From contig BNBP01000033.1 of NCBI GenBank assembly GCA_014656015.1, positions 1 to 64,000 on the forward strand: a stretch of DNA of 64,000 nucleotides. The letters run 5' to 3'. A program made the translations under genes and the position numbers. Below are positions 8,327 to 16,082 of this stretch, in pieces. This DNA comes from Streptomyces griseoaurantiacus (GTDB lineage Bacteria; Actinomycetota; Actinomycetes; Streptomycetales; Streptomycetaceae). A model generated the notes under the pieces. It was not told where the DNA came from. It did no database searches and saw nothing but the letters and a program-made list of their open reading frames with translations. Each line of letters begins with the position of its first letter. Positions within the stretch are counted from its first letter, which is position 1.

Positions 8327-9700
8327 TTACGCCTCCTCGGAGAACAGCGCCCGGCCCCACCAGTCGTCCGCGTCACGGACGCCGGGCGGGATCGCGAAGA
8401 CCGCCGAACCCACGTGCTGGATGTACTCGTTGAGCGCGTCGGACGCGGACAGCTTGCGCTGGAGCGGGATGAAACCCTTGCGGGGGTCGCGCTGGTAGGC
8501 CAGGAAGAACAGGCCGGCGTCGAGCCGGCCGAGGCCGTCGGTGCCGTCGGTGAAGGAGTAGCCCCGGCGCAGGATGGTGATGCCGTCGTTGGCGTCGGGG
8601 TGCGCGAGGCGGACGTGCGCGTCGGGCTTCATCGCCTTCAGGAACGGCGCGTCGTGCTCCTTGGCCTTGCCGACGGGGGCGCCCTCGCCCTTGTCGCGGC
8701 CGAAGACGTCCTCCTGCTCCTGCAGCGCGGTCCGGTCCCAGACCTCGATGTTCATGCGGATGCGCCGGGCGACGAGGTAGGAGCCGCCCTTCATCCACGC
8801 GGGCTCGTCGCCCTCGCCGACCCACACGTGCTTCTTCAGCCGGTCGGTCTCGGTGCCCGCGATGTTGCGGGTGCCGTCCTTGAACCCGAAGAGGTTGCGG
8901 GGCGTCTGGGCGTGCGGGGTGGTGGAGGAGGTCTTGCCGAAGCCGAGCTGCGACCAGCGGACGGCGACCTTGCCGAAGCCGATGCGGGCGAGGTTGCGGA
9001 TCGCGTGCACGGCGACCTGGGGGTCGTCCGCGCAGGCCTGCACGCACAGGTCGCCGCCCGTGCGGGACTTCTCCAGGTTGTCGCCGGGGAACTTCGGCAG
9101 GTCGACCAGGGCCTCGGGCCGCCGGCCCGCGAGGTCGAACTTCTCGAAGAGGGAGGGGCCGAAGCCGATCGTCAGCGTCAGCCGGGACGGATCGAGGCCG
9201 AGTGCCTCGCCGGTGTCGTCGGGCGGGGCCTCGGCGGGCCCGCCGTAGGCGCCCTCGCCGACCGCCCGGCCGGCCGTCATCCGCCGGGCGGCGGCCGTCC
9301 AGTCCTTCAGGAGCTGGACGAACGCGGCCCGGTCGGTGGTCCTCACGTCGAAGGCGGCGAAGTGCAGCCGGTCCTGCACGGCGGTGGCGATGCCCGCCTG
9401 GTGCGCGCCGTGGAAGGCGACCGCGCCGCCGGTCGCGGCACCCGCCGGGTCCATGTCGTCCCCGGACCGGGCCACGGCCACGGCACCGCCGGTCACGGCG
9501 GCCCCGAGCGCGAGCCCGGCCCCGCCCCAGCCGAGGAGGGCACGCCGGGAGGGCGCGGCGCCCGGGGCGGCCGACGCCCGCGCGTCCGCGCCGGTCCCGG
9601 TGTCCGTCCCCGCGTCCGTCTCGGCGCCGGTCCCGGTGTCCGTCTCCGCGTCCGTCCGTGTGCGGGGGTCCGTCCCGCGGTCCCGGGGGCTGTCCGTCAT
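8327..9700 (-). CDS. efeB: EfeB, Tat-exported DyP-type peroxidase / deferrochelatase
   Basis: A 457-residue haem-dependent dye-decolourising peroxidase. The GFKDGTRN motif carries the distal aspartate and glycine of the DyP active site. The N-terminus has an extended Thr/Asp/Gly repeat-like leader (DPRTRTDAETDTGTG) before the twin-arginine segment SRRALLGWGG and hydrophobic core, so it is exported folded with haem. In EfeUOB systems EfeB oxidises ferrous iron or releases iron from haem for EfeU. The Thr/Asp-rich leader of about 50 residues before the Tat motif is longer than usual; a downstream start cannot be excluded. Confidence 0.92.
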   Translation of the reverse strand: MTDSPRDRGTDPRTRTDAETDTGTGAETDAGTDTGTGADARASAAPGAAPSRRALLGWGGAGLALGAAVTGGAVAVARSGDDMDPAGAATGGAVAFHGAHQAGIATAVQDRLHFAAFDVRTTDRAAFVQLLKDWTAAARRMTAGRAVGEGAYGGPAEAPPDDTGEALGLDPSRLTLTIGFGPSLFEKFDLAGRRPEALVDLPKFPGDNLEKSRTGGDLCVQACADDPQVAVHAIRNLARIGFGKVAVRWSQLGFGKTSSTTPHAQTPRNLFGFKDGTRNIAGTETDRLKKHVWVGEGDEPAWMKGGSYLVARRIRMNIEVWDRTALQEQEDVFGRDKGEGAPVGKAKEHDAPFLKAMKPDAHVRLAHPDANDGITILRRGYSFTDGTDGLGRLDAGLFFLAYQRDPRKGFIPLQRKLSASDALNEYIQHVGSAVFAIPPGVRDADDWWGRALFSEEA

Positions 9701-9761
9701 GCCCGTACGTCCCTACTGCCGTGATCCTGCTGCCGGTTCGCTCTGCTCCGCTCGACGGCCC

Positions 9762-10901
9762 CTACTTGACGACGGCGGCGGCCAGCTTGGAGAGCGGCTC
9801 GGCGAGCGCGTTGACCGCGTCCGACAGCTCCTTGCGGTCGTCCTTGCCGACCTTGTCGTAGGAGGTGAACTCGTAGGAGTCCTCGCTCGGGCGGTACTTG
9901 TCGAGCAGCTTGTCCAGCGCGCCGAACTGCTTGTCCAGTTCGGCGGTGAGCGCGGCGTCGTTCTTCTCGGCGACCGGCTTGAGCAGCTCGTAGGACTTCT
10001 GGGCGCCCTCGACGTTGGCCTTGAAGTCGACGAGGTCGGTGTGCGAGTAGCGCTCCTCCTCGCCGGTGACCTTGCCGGTGGCGACCTCGTCGAGGAGTTC
10101 CTTGGCGCCGTTGGCCATCGAGGTCGGGGTGATCTCGGCCTTGCCGACGCGCTTCTGCCAGTCGGTCAGGTCGGTGACGAGCCGGTCGGCGAGGCTCTTC
10201 TCCGTCGCCCCGATCCTCTTGTCCTGCCAGAGGGCCTTCTCCAGCCGGTGCCAGCCGGTCCACTTCTGGCCCTCCTCCAGGCCGTCGGCGCGGACGTCGA
10301 CCTTGGGGTCGATGTCGCCGAAGGACTCGGCCACCGGCTCGGTGCGCTCCCAGCCGATGCGGGAGGGCGCGTAGGCCTTCCTGGCCGCGTCGAGGTCGCC
10401 GTCCTTGACCGCCTTCACGAAGGTCTTCACGGCGGGAAGGGTGGCGTCGGCCTGCTCCTGCGCGTACTCCCGGTAGGCGGCGACGGCCTTGTCCAGCTTC
10501 GGGTCGCGTTCGGCGGCCTTGCCGCCGCCGGTCACGGTGAGCTTCTGCCGGACTCCGTGGCCCTTCATGCCGGGCCGGCAGGCGATCTCGTAGGAACCCG
10601 CCTTGACCTCGGCGGTCAGCGTGTACTTCGTGCCCGGCCCGATGTTCTCCTTCTCGGACACGATCCGGTCGTCCGGGAAGAGGATCTCGACCTCGGTCGC
10701 CCGGGAGCCCTTGTTCTCTATCTTCAGGGTGACCTGCCCGGCGGGCACGGACGTCGCGGAGGTGTCGCAGGTGGAGTCGGCGGCGGTCACCTGGATCGCG
10801 TCGCCGGCATCGGCGTCGCTCTTCTGGGTGCAGCCCGTGACGGCGGCCAGGGCCGCCGCGGTCGCGGCGGCGGTGACGACGGAGAGGCGGACGGCTCGCA
10901 T
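9762..10901 (-). CDS. efeO: EfeO, periplasmic-type iron-binding lipoprotein (cupredoxin + imelysin-like M75)
   Basis: A 379-residue extracytoplasmic component of EfeUOB. The start MRAVRLS is followed by a hydrophobic core and lipobox AAVTGC, so the protein is lipid-anchored. The first about 120 residues after the cysteine form a cupredoxin-like domain (VTLKIENKGSRATEVEIL...YEIACRPGMKGHG). The rest is the helical M75/imelysin domain with the HxxE motif in GWHRLEKALW. This is the long, two-domain form of EfeO. It is the first gene of the operon efeO-efeB-efeU-lipoprotein, and two iron-box-like palindromes lie 64-103 bases upstream. Confidence 0.93.
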   Translation of the reverse strand: MRAVRLSVVTAAATAAALAAVTGCTQKSDADAGDAIQVTAADSTCDTSATSVPAGQVTLKIENKGSRATEVEILFPDDRIVSEKENIGPGTKYTLTAEVKAGSYEIACRPGMKGHGVRQKLTVTGGGKAAERDPKLDKAVAAYREYAQEQADATLPAVKTFVKAVKDGDLDAARKAYAPSRIGWERTEPVAESFGDIDPKVDVRADGLEEGQKWTGWHRLEKALWQDKRIGATEKSLADRLVTDLTDWQKRVGKAEITPTSMANGAKELLDEVATGKVTGEEERYSHTDLVDFKANVEGAQKSYELLKPVAEKNDAALTAELDKQFGALDKLLDKYRPSEDSYEFTSYDKVGKDDRKELSDAVNALAEPLSKLAAAVVK

Positions 10902-10964
10902 CAGGGCTCCAGGCTCCAGGACGAGAGGGTGGCAGCGGGGGGCCGCACACCCACGTGGATTCAA

Positions 10965-10983
10965 CCAGGTGAGGCTGCCCTAA
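10965..10983 (-). promoter_or_regulatory. Iron box (DmdR/IdeR-type operator) of the efe operon
   Basis: The 19-mer CCAGGTGAGGCTGCCCTAA matches 14 of 19 positions of the DtxR/IdeR/DmdR consensus TTAGGTTAGGCTAACCTAA. It lies 64-82 bases before the efeO start. In Streptomyces DmdR1 binds such boxes with ferrous iron and represses iron uptake genes. Confidence 0.72.
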
Positions 10984-10988
10984 CTTAA

Positions 10989-11004
10989 CTGAGGATTACC
11001 TCAG
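10989..11004 (-). promoter_or_regulatory. Second palindrome, possible tandem iron box
   Basis: CTGAGG-ATTA-CCTCAG is a perfect 6-bp inverted repeat starting 5 bases from the first iron box, and its centre resembles AGGxTxACCT of the iron-box core. Two adjacent boxes would allow cooperative DmdR binding. It could instead be an unrelated regulator site. Confidence 0.5.
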
Positions 11005-11092
11005 TCATACCCGGGGGATTCGTGATTCACCTCTCACACGGGGTGTACGGACACGGTCAGATCTCGCCAACCAAAAAGAGCCACCAAGCAGA

Positions 11093-11114
11093 GGTCAAGC
11101 AGGGGTCAAACGCC
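11093..11114 (+). repeat. 11-nt direct repeat (GGTCAAGCAGG / GGTCAAACGCC)
   Basis: Two adjacent 11-nt units both beginning GGTCAA lie about 120-140 bases before the PhzF-like gene; the wider segment also reads AAGCAGAGGTC then AAGCAGGGGTC. Contiguous 11-nt spacing is the geometry of PhoP boxes, though the match to the PHO consensus is poor. Apart from this, the stretch 11005-11232 shows no gene. Confidence 0.3.
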
Positions 11115-11232
11115 CTGGTGCCGGGCGAACACCCGTGACGCACCTCACACGCGGGCCGCACCGGGTCGCCGCCCCGCGAGGAGCCGGGAACCGAGGACGC
11201 CCCACCGGGCCGCCCGATGGTTGAATCCCCCC

Positions 11233-11961
11233 GTGACCGACTACGACGTCCTCCGTGTCTTCTGCGGAGCGAACACCGGCTACGGCAACGAACTCGCCGT
11301 CGTCCGCAAGGGCTCCACCGTCCCCGATCCCGAGGAGCGCCAGGCCCTCGCGGCCGAACTCGGCTTCAGCGAGACCGTGTTCGTCGACGACCCCGAGCGC
11401 GGGATCATCGACATCCACACCCCCACCCTGCGCCTTCCCTTCGCCGGCCACCCCTGCGTCGGCACCGCCTGGCTCCTGGACGTCCCCGAACTGGTCACCC
11501 CCGCGGGAGTCGTCGGCACCCGTCTGGACGGCGAGTTCACCTGGATCGAGGCCCGCCCCGAGTGGGTCCCGCCCCGCACCCTGCGCCAGTACGCGAGTGC
11601 CGCCGAGGTCGAGGCGCTGGCCGTTCCGTCACCCGGCGAGCGAAGCGAGACGGGGGTCCCCCCGGACGAAGTCTGGGGGAGGATCTACGCCTGGGCCTGG
11701 GAGGACGAGGCGGCGGGCCGGGTCCGGGCCCGCGCCTTCCGCGGCCGTACCGATGAGCGCGGCGCCGGCCGCTCCGGTGGAGCCGGTGCCCGCACCGGGG
11801 GGATCGAGGAGGACGAGGCGACGGGCGCCGCGGCCCTCCTCCTCACCGCCCGGCTGGGCCGCGCCCTGAACATCACCCAGGGCAGGGGCTCCCAACTGCT
11901 CACCGCTCCCCAGCCCGAGGGCTGGGTCGAGGTCGGCGGCCGGGTGGTCCTGGAACGCTGA
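11233..11961 (+). CDS. PhzF-family isomerase/epimerase-like protein carrying an internal repeat insertion
   Basis: A 242-residue member of the PhzF/diaminopimelate-epimerase-fold family. The N-terminus has DVLRVFCGANTGYGNELAVV, where GNxLAVV is the PhzF motif, and FAGHPCVGTAWLL, the usual loop. ATGAAALLL matches the second conserved loop. At about residue 285 bp into the second half (bases 11636-11682) the protein reads GERSETGVPPDEVWGR. This is the in-frame translation of a palindromic GC-rich repeat typical of Streptomyces intergenic DNA, so the gene appears to have been extended by insertion. The protein is slightly short for PhzF (usually 260-300). Start is a GTG with no clear ribosome-binding site. 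Substrate unknown. Confidence 0.8.
   Translation: MTDYDVLRVFCGANTGYGNELAVVRKGSTVPDPEERQALAAELGFSETVFVDDPERGIIDIHTPTLRLPFAGHPCVGTAWLLDVPELVTPAGVVGTRLDGEFTWIEARPEWVPPRTLRQYASAAEVEALAVPSPGERSETGVPPDEVWGRIYAWAWEDEAAGRVRARAFRGRTDERGAGRSGGAGARTGGIEEDEATGAAALLLTARLGRALNITQGRGSQLLTAPQPEGWVEVGGRVVLER
11636..11682 (+). repeat. Palindromic REP-like element inside a coding sequence
   Basis: The segment contains the inverted sequence GGGGGTCCCCCC followed by GGACGAAGTCTGGGGGAGG and preceded by GCGAGCGAAGCGAGAC. I recognise this as one of the dispersed palindromic repeats found in many Streptomyces genomes, usually between genes. Here it is read through in frame within the PhzF-like gene. Confidence 0.65.
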
Positions 11962-12000
11962 GCGGCCGGCGCGGTCCCCCGTCGGCCCCGACCTCTGCTT

Positions 12001-12055
12001 CGCCGAAGGGCGCCGAAGGGCGGCGGTGCTTCGCCGCAGTGCGCCGAAGGGCGGC
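12001..12055. repeat. Short direct repeats (CGCCGAAGGG x3) between convergent genes
   Basis: CGCCGAAGGG occurs at 12001, 12011 and 12042, with GGCGG following two copies and GCTTCGCCG between them. The self-complementary pieces could fold into a terminator-like structure between the convergent PhzF-like gene and map. Confidence 0.4.
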
Positions 12056-12058
12056 GGG

Positions 12059-12916
12059 TCAGGGCAGGGTCAGGATGTCCGCGCCCGTCTCCGTGACCAC
12101 CAGCGTGTGCTCGAACTGGGCGGTGCGCCTGCGGTCCCGGGTGACGACCGTCCAGCCGTCGTCCCACATCTCGTACTCGTGCGTGCCCAGCGTCAGCATC
12201 GGCTCGATCGTGAACGTCATCCCCGGCCGCATCACCGTCGTCGCCCGCGGGTCGTCGTAGTGCGGGACGATCAGGCCGGAGTGGAACGAGGTGTTGATGC
12301 CGTGGCCCGTGAAGTCCCGTACGACGCCGTAGCCGAAGCGCCTGGCGTACGACTCGATGACCCGGCCGACGATGTTGAGCTGCCGTCCCGGCCGGACCGC
12401 CTTGATCGCGCGGTTCAGCGACTCCCGGGTCCGCTCCACCAGCAGCCGTGACTCCTCGTCGACCTCGCCGACGAGATAGGTGGCGTTGTTGTCGCCGTGC
12501 ACCCCGCCGATGTACGCGGTCACGTCCAGGTTCACGATGTCGCCGTCCCGCAGCACCGTCGAGTCGGGGATGCCGTGGCAGATGACCTCGTTGACCGAGG
12601 TGCACAGCGACTTGGGGAATCCGCGGTAGCCGAGGGTGGACGGGTAGGCCCCGTGGTCGCACATGTACTCGTGCGCGACCTCGTCGAGCCGGTCCGTGGT
12701 CACCCCGGGCGCGATGTGCTTCGCCGCCTCCTCCATCGCGCGGGCCGCGATCCGGCCGGCCCGGCGCATCGCCTCGACGGTCTCGGGGGTCTGCACCTCC
12801 GGGCCCGTGTACGGCGTCGGCGCCGGCTTGCCGACGTACTCGGGACGGCGGATGTTGCCGGGCACGGAACGGGCGGGGGAGAGCTCTCCGGGGACGAGCA
12901 GCGACTGACCAGACAT
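12059..12916 (-). CDS. map: Type I methionine aminopeptidase
   Basis: A 285-residue enzyme that removes the initiator methionine from nascent proteins. The five metal ligands of the pita-bread fold are visible: the aspartates in NLDVTAY and HGDNNATY, the histidine in GHGINTSFH, and the glutamates in FTIEPML and QFEHTLVV. The N-terminal extension of about 40 residues (GELSPARSVPGNIRRPEYVGKP...) is the actinobacterial MetAP form with a proline-rich SH3-binding-like leader. The start MSGQSLLVPG was chosen over the upstream in-frame extension because the conserved sequence begins there. Streptomyces usually carry a second map in the ribosomal protein region. Confidence 0.95.
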   Translation of the reverse strand: MSGQSLLVPGELSPARSVPGNIRRPEYVGKPAPTPYTGPEVQTPETVEAMRRAGRIAARAMEEAAKHIAPGVTTDRLDEVAHEYMCDHGAYPSTLGYRGFPKSLCTSVNEVICHGIPDSTVLRDGDIVNLDVTAYIGGVHGDNNATYLVGEVDEESRLLVERTRESLNRAIKAVRPGRQLNIVGRVIESYARRFGYGVVRDFTGHGINTSFHSGLIVPHYDDPRATTVMRPGMTFTIEPMLTLGTHEYEMWDDGWTVVTRDRRRTAQFEHTLVVTETGADILTLP

Positions 12917-12977
12917 GCCGGGGAGTGTATCCAGCGAGGTTGGGGGGACGATGGCGGTGGGGAAAGGAGCGGACACG

Positions 12978-13226
12978 ATGGCCCTGTTCAAGAAGCGGAC
13001 CGCCGGGAAGCCCGGCGAGTGGTTCTACTGCCTGGAGCACAAGAAGGTGGAGGAAGGGCCCGAGTGCCCGGCGAAGGACCGGTTCGGTCCCTACGCCACG
13101 CCCGAGGAGGCGCGGGGGGCGATGGACCGGGCGCGCGAGCGCGACCTCGAATGGGAGACGGACCCCAAGTGGCACGACGGGGAGGGCTCCGGCGGGGAGC
13201 CGGGCGGCCCGGCGGCCGCGGGCTGA
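12978..13226 (+). CDS. Small conserved hypothetical protein (SPOR-like tail region)
   Basis: An 82-residue soluble protein (MALFKKRTAGKPGEWFYCLEH...) with two cysteines, an aromatic WFYCLEHKKVEEGPECPAKDRFGPYAT segment in its centre and a charged helix (EEARGAMDRARERDLEW). The pattern xxRxGPYxTxxEAxxA resembles the second half of SPOR peptidoglycan-binding domains, which may explain such annotations in relatives, but the length is too short for a complete SPOR domain. It is divergent from map. The start follows AAAGGAG at 12963-12969; upstream in-frame ATGs have poorer sites. Function unknown. Confidence 0.7.
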   Translation: MALFKKRTAGKPGEWFYCLEHKKVEEGPECPAKDRFGPYATPEEARGAMDRARERDLEWETDPKWHDGEGSGGEPGGPAAAG

Positions 13227-13262
13227 ACCCGGCGCCGGGCCGGCGCGCGGCTCCTCGCGCCC

Positions 13263-13486
13263 GTGCCGTACGAGGGCCGGGCGGTTTCCCGTGCCCCACG
13301 AGTGCTGGGCGGTTTCCCGTGCCCCGCGGGGGCCGGGTGGCTCCCCGTGCCGTACGAGTGCCGGGCAGTGTCCCTTGCCGTACGAGTGCTGGACGGTTTC
13401 CCGTGCCCCCACGGGGACCAGGTGGTTTCCCATGCCCCACGAGGCCGGGCCGTTCCCCGTGGCCACGAGAGCCGGGCGGTTGCGGC
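13263..13486. repeat. 28-bp tandem repeat array, about eight copies
   Basis: Consecutive units start at 13263, 13291, 13319, 13347, 13375, 13403 (29 nt), 13432 (27 nt) and 13459. Each unit begins GTGCC, has ACGAGTGC or a close variant in the middle and ends GCGGTTTCCC or similar. The first two units are the most alike. The array lies between the convergent small gene and the MFS gene, and degenerate copies may continue to about 13535. Units abut without spacers, so this is not a CRISPR array. The unit length is not a multiple of three, so it is not a protein repeat. Confidence 0.85.
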
Positions 13487-13559
13487 GCCGTACGTGCCCG
13501 GGGCCCTGCTGTTCGCCCCGGGCCGTGCGGTTCCGGCGCCCACGAGACCGCGCGGGGAC

Positions 13560-14903
13560 TCAGCCGCCCTCCCGGCGTCGCAGCGCGTGCTCGTTCGTGC
13601 GGGCGTCGTACCGCAGCAGGCCCGGCAGGCACAGGGCCAGCGCCCCCACCGCCGCCACGCACGCCAGACCGCCCGACCAGACCGCGGTCCGCACCCCGAG
13701 CAGCGCCGCCGTGCCGCCCGCCCGCACCTGGCCGAGCTGTGGGCCCGCCGAGTACGAGAGCAGTTCGATGCCGGCGAGCCGGCCGCGCAGCGCGTCCGGG
13801 ATCGTCTGGTTCCACAGGGCGCCGCGGAAGATGCCGCTGATCATGTCGCAGGCCCCGGCCACGGTCAGGCACAGCAGCACCAGCCACACCTCGCGACTCG
13901 CGCCCGCCGCCGCGACCGCGAGTCCCCAGCCGGCCGCCGAGAGCACCACCATCCGCCCGTGCCGGTGCACCCGTGAGGTCCAGCCGCTGGTCAGCGACAC
14001 GAGCAGCGAACCGGCCGGCATGCTCGCGTAGAGCAGGCCGAGCGACCACGGGGCGTCCAGCTCGTCCGCGAGGAACGGCAGCACCGCGAGCGGCATCGCG
14101 AGGAACATGGCCGCGAGGTCCACGGCGTACGTGCCCAGCAGCTCCTTGCGGCTCCAGGCGTACCGCGCGCCCTCCGCGATCGCCCGCAGCGAGGGCCGGG
14201 CCGCCTCCCGGGCGGCGGGCGCGGCCGCCAGCCCCCACCCCAGGGCCACCGACGCCGCGAAGGTCAGCACGTCGGCGGTGTACGCCCAGCCGAGCCCCGC
14301 GTACGCCACGACGAGCCCCGCGACCGCCGGGGCCGCCACCCCGCCGACCGTCCAGCGCAGACTGTTCAGCGCGACGGCCGCCGTGAGGTGCTCGTGCGCC
14401 ACGACCCGCGGCAGGATCGCGTCCAGCGCCGGCCGCTGCACGGCGGCGAGCGCGGAGGACAGCGCGGCCACGACGTACAGCGGCCACACCAGCGGCTCCG
14501 GGAGCAGCGCGTTGACCAGCAGGACGGCGCTCAGCAGGCCGAGGCCCGCCTCGGTGCCGAGGATCAGCCGCCGCTTGTCGAGGGCGTCCGCGAGCGCGCC
14601 GCCGTACAGCCCGCACACCAGCATCGGAACGAGTTCGACGGCGCCGATCGCGCCGACGGCCGCGGCCGAACCGGTCAGCTCCTTGAGCTGCACCGGAAGC
14701 GCCACGAGGGTCAGGAAGCTGCCGAAGCTGGTGACCAGGCCCGCCAGCCACATCCGGCGGTAGTCCGCGGAGGTTCGCCAGGGCGCCAGGTCCGGCAGCA
14801 GCGCCCGCCACCGGGACGCCTCCCGCGTCGGAGCCCCCGCTTCCCGGGGCGCGTCGGGAGACGGCGCGGCGGCGGGCGGGTCGGTGGCGGTGTCGTCGGT
14901 CAC
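13560..14903 (-). CDS. MFS transporter (drug efflux/DHA3-like)
   Basis: A 447-residue membrane protein with about 12 hydrophobic segments. It has GALADALDKRRLILGTE after the second helix, which is the loop 2-3 motif of major facilitator proteins. The overall pattern (WLAGLVTSFGSFLTLVALPVQLKELTGSAAAVG) resembles the MefA/enterobactin-exporter-type DHA3 branch. The N-terminal 35 residues are a Pro/Ala/Asp-rich cytoplasmic leader. Start is GTG. It is divergent from the F420:NADPH reductase-like gene, 66 bases away. Substrate cannot be told. Confidence 0.85.
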   Translation of the reverse strand: MTDDTATDPPAAAPSPDAPREAGAPTREASRWRALLPDLAPWRTSADYRRMWLAGLVTSFGSFLTLVALPVQLKELTGSAAAVGAIGAVELVPMLVCGLYGGALADALDKRRLILGTEAGLGLLSAVLLVNALLPEPLVWPLYVVAALSSALAAVQRPALDAILPRVVAHEHLTAAVALNSLRWTVGGVAAPAVAGLVVAYAGLGWAYTADVLTFAASVALGWGLAAAPAAREAARPSLRAIAEGARYAWSRKELLGTYAVDLAAMFLAMPLAVLPFLADELDAPWSLGLLYASMPAGSLLVSLTSGWTSRVHRHGRMVVLSAAGWGLAVAAAGASREVWLVLLCLTVAGACDMISGIFRGALWNQTIPDALRGRLAGIELLSYSAGPQLGQVRAGGTAALLGVRTAVWSGGLACVAAVGALALCLPGLLRYDARTNEHALRRREGG

Positions 14904-14969
14904 GACGTGCCATCGTCGACCGGGGGCGGCCGGGCGACAACCGAATTACCGCGCACATAGAGTCGGCTC

Positions 14970-15719
14970 ATGACCTCCAGCGACAGCGCACCCCCCGCTT
15001 CCGACGCCGCGACGAAGGCCCCCGCGAAGGCCCCCGCGAAGGCTCCCGCCAAGGACCCCTGGGACCTGCCCGACGTCTCCGGGCTGGTCGTCGGCGTCCT
15101 CGGCGGCACCGGACCCCAGGGACGCGGCCTGGCCTACCGGCTCGCCCGCGCCGGGCAGAAGGTGATCCTCGGCTCCCGCGCCGCCGACCGGGCCCGGGCC
15201 GCCGCCGAGGAACTCGGCCACGGCGTTGAGGGCGCCGACAACGCCGAGTGCGCGCGGCGCAGCGACCTCGTGATCGTCGCCGTGCCGTGGGAGGGCCACG
15301 GCGACACCCTCGCCTCGCTGCGCGGGGAACTCGCGGGCAAGCTCGTCGTCGACTGCGTCAACCCGCTCGGCTTCGACAAGAAGGGCGCGTACGCGATCCG
15401 GCCCGAGGAGGGCAGCGCCGCCGAGCAGGCCGCCGCCCTGCTGCCCGAGGCGCGCGTCACCGCCGCCTTCCACCACCTCTCGGCGGTCCTGCTGGCCGAC
15501 CCCGAGGTCGAGGAGATCGACACCGACGTGATGGTGCTCGGCGAGGAGCGGGCGGACGTGGAGACCGTCCAGGCGCTGGCCTGCCGCATCCCCGGCATGC
15601 GGGGCGTCTTCGCCGGGCGGCTGCGCAACGCGCACCAGGTGGAGTCCCTGGTCGCCAACCTGATCTCCGTCAACCGCCGGTACAAGGCGCACGCGGGGGT
15701 CCGGCTCACCGACGTGTGA
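14970..15719 (+). CDS. npdG: NADPH-dependent F420 reductase-like protein
   Basis: A 249-residue Rossmann protein. GVLGGTGPQGRGLA is the dinucleotide-binding loop and LGSRAADRARAAA the NADP-specific region. The order of motifs (VIVAVPWEGH, VVDCVNPLGF, AAFHHLSAVLL, RNAHQVESLVANLISVNRRY) matches F420:NADPH oxidoreductases, which transfer hydride between NADPH and coenzyme F420. The first 35 residues are an extra leader with three 12-bp repeats (15015-15050) encoding KAPA units. The start codon lies close to a TAGAGT hexamer and has no strong ribosome-binding site, so the mRNA may have a short leader. Confidence 0.85.
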   Translation: MTSSDSAPPASDAATKAPAKAPAKAPAKDPWDLPDVSGLVVGVLGGTGPQGRGLAYRLARAGQKVILGSRAADRARAAAEELGHGVEGADNAECARRSDLVIVAVPWEGHGDTLASLRGELAGKLVVDCVNPLGFDKKGAYAIRPEEGSAAEQAAALLPEARVTAAFHHLSAVLLADPEVEEIDTDVMVLGEERADVETVQALACRIPGMRGVFAGRLRNAHQVESLVANLISVNRRYKAHAGVRLTDV

Positions 15720-15872
15720 CCGGCCGGGCGCCGGCCGCGAGGGGCGGGGCGGAAGGGGGCCCGGCGGCATGGGGGACACTGGTGGCGGCGACGGCACCCG
15801 TGCCGCCGCCACCAGAAGAACAGCGATCGAGCAGTACCGCAGTGTCGCCGTGTCCCCCGACAGGAGCCCCTC

Positions 15873-16082
15873 ATGCCCCGCCTGGCCCTCTACACCCTCG
15901 CCGTCTGCGTCCTCGCCGTGGCCGCGGCCGTCGTCTCGTTCGCGCGGGGCAGCGTGCTGATCGGGATCGTGTGGGTGCTGCTCGTGGGCCTGTCCTCGAA
16001 CATGACGTGGTACTACGTCCGCCGCGACCGGGCCGCCGCCGCTGCCGCCCGCGAGGCCCGCGAGCAGCCCTCGGTCAGCTGA
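15873..16082 (+). CDS. Small two-helix membrane protein
   Basis: A 69-residue protein with two predicted transmembrane segments (residues 5-22 and 28-42), a WYYVRRDR boundary and an Ala/Arg/Glu-rich cytoplasmic tail. An AGGAGC sequence precedes the ATG. No family is recognised beyond small actinobacterial membrane proteins. Its stop overlaps by 8 bases the end of the convergent M50 protease gene. Confidence 0.65.
   Translation: MPRLALYTLAVCVLAVAAAVVSFARGSVLIGIVWVLLVGLSSNMTWYYVRRDRAAAAAAREAREQPSVS

Noticed and set aside
13263..13486. CRISPR array
   Set aside because: Units abut directly, have no spacers, and there are no cas genes nearby.
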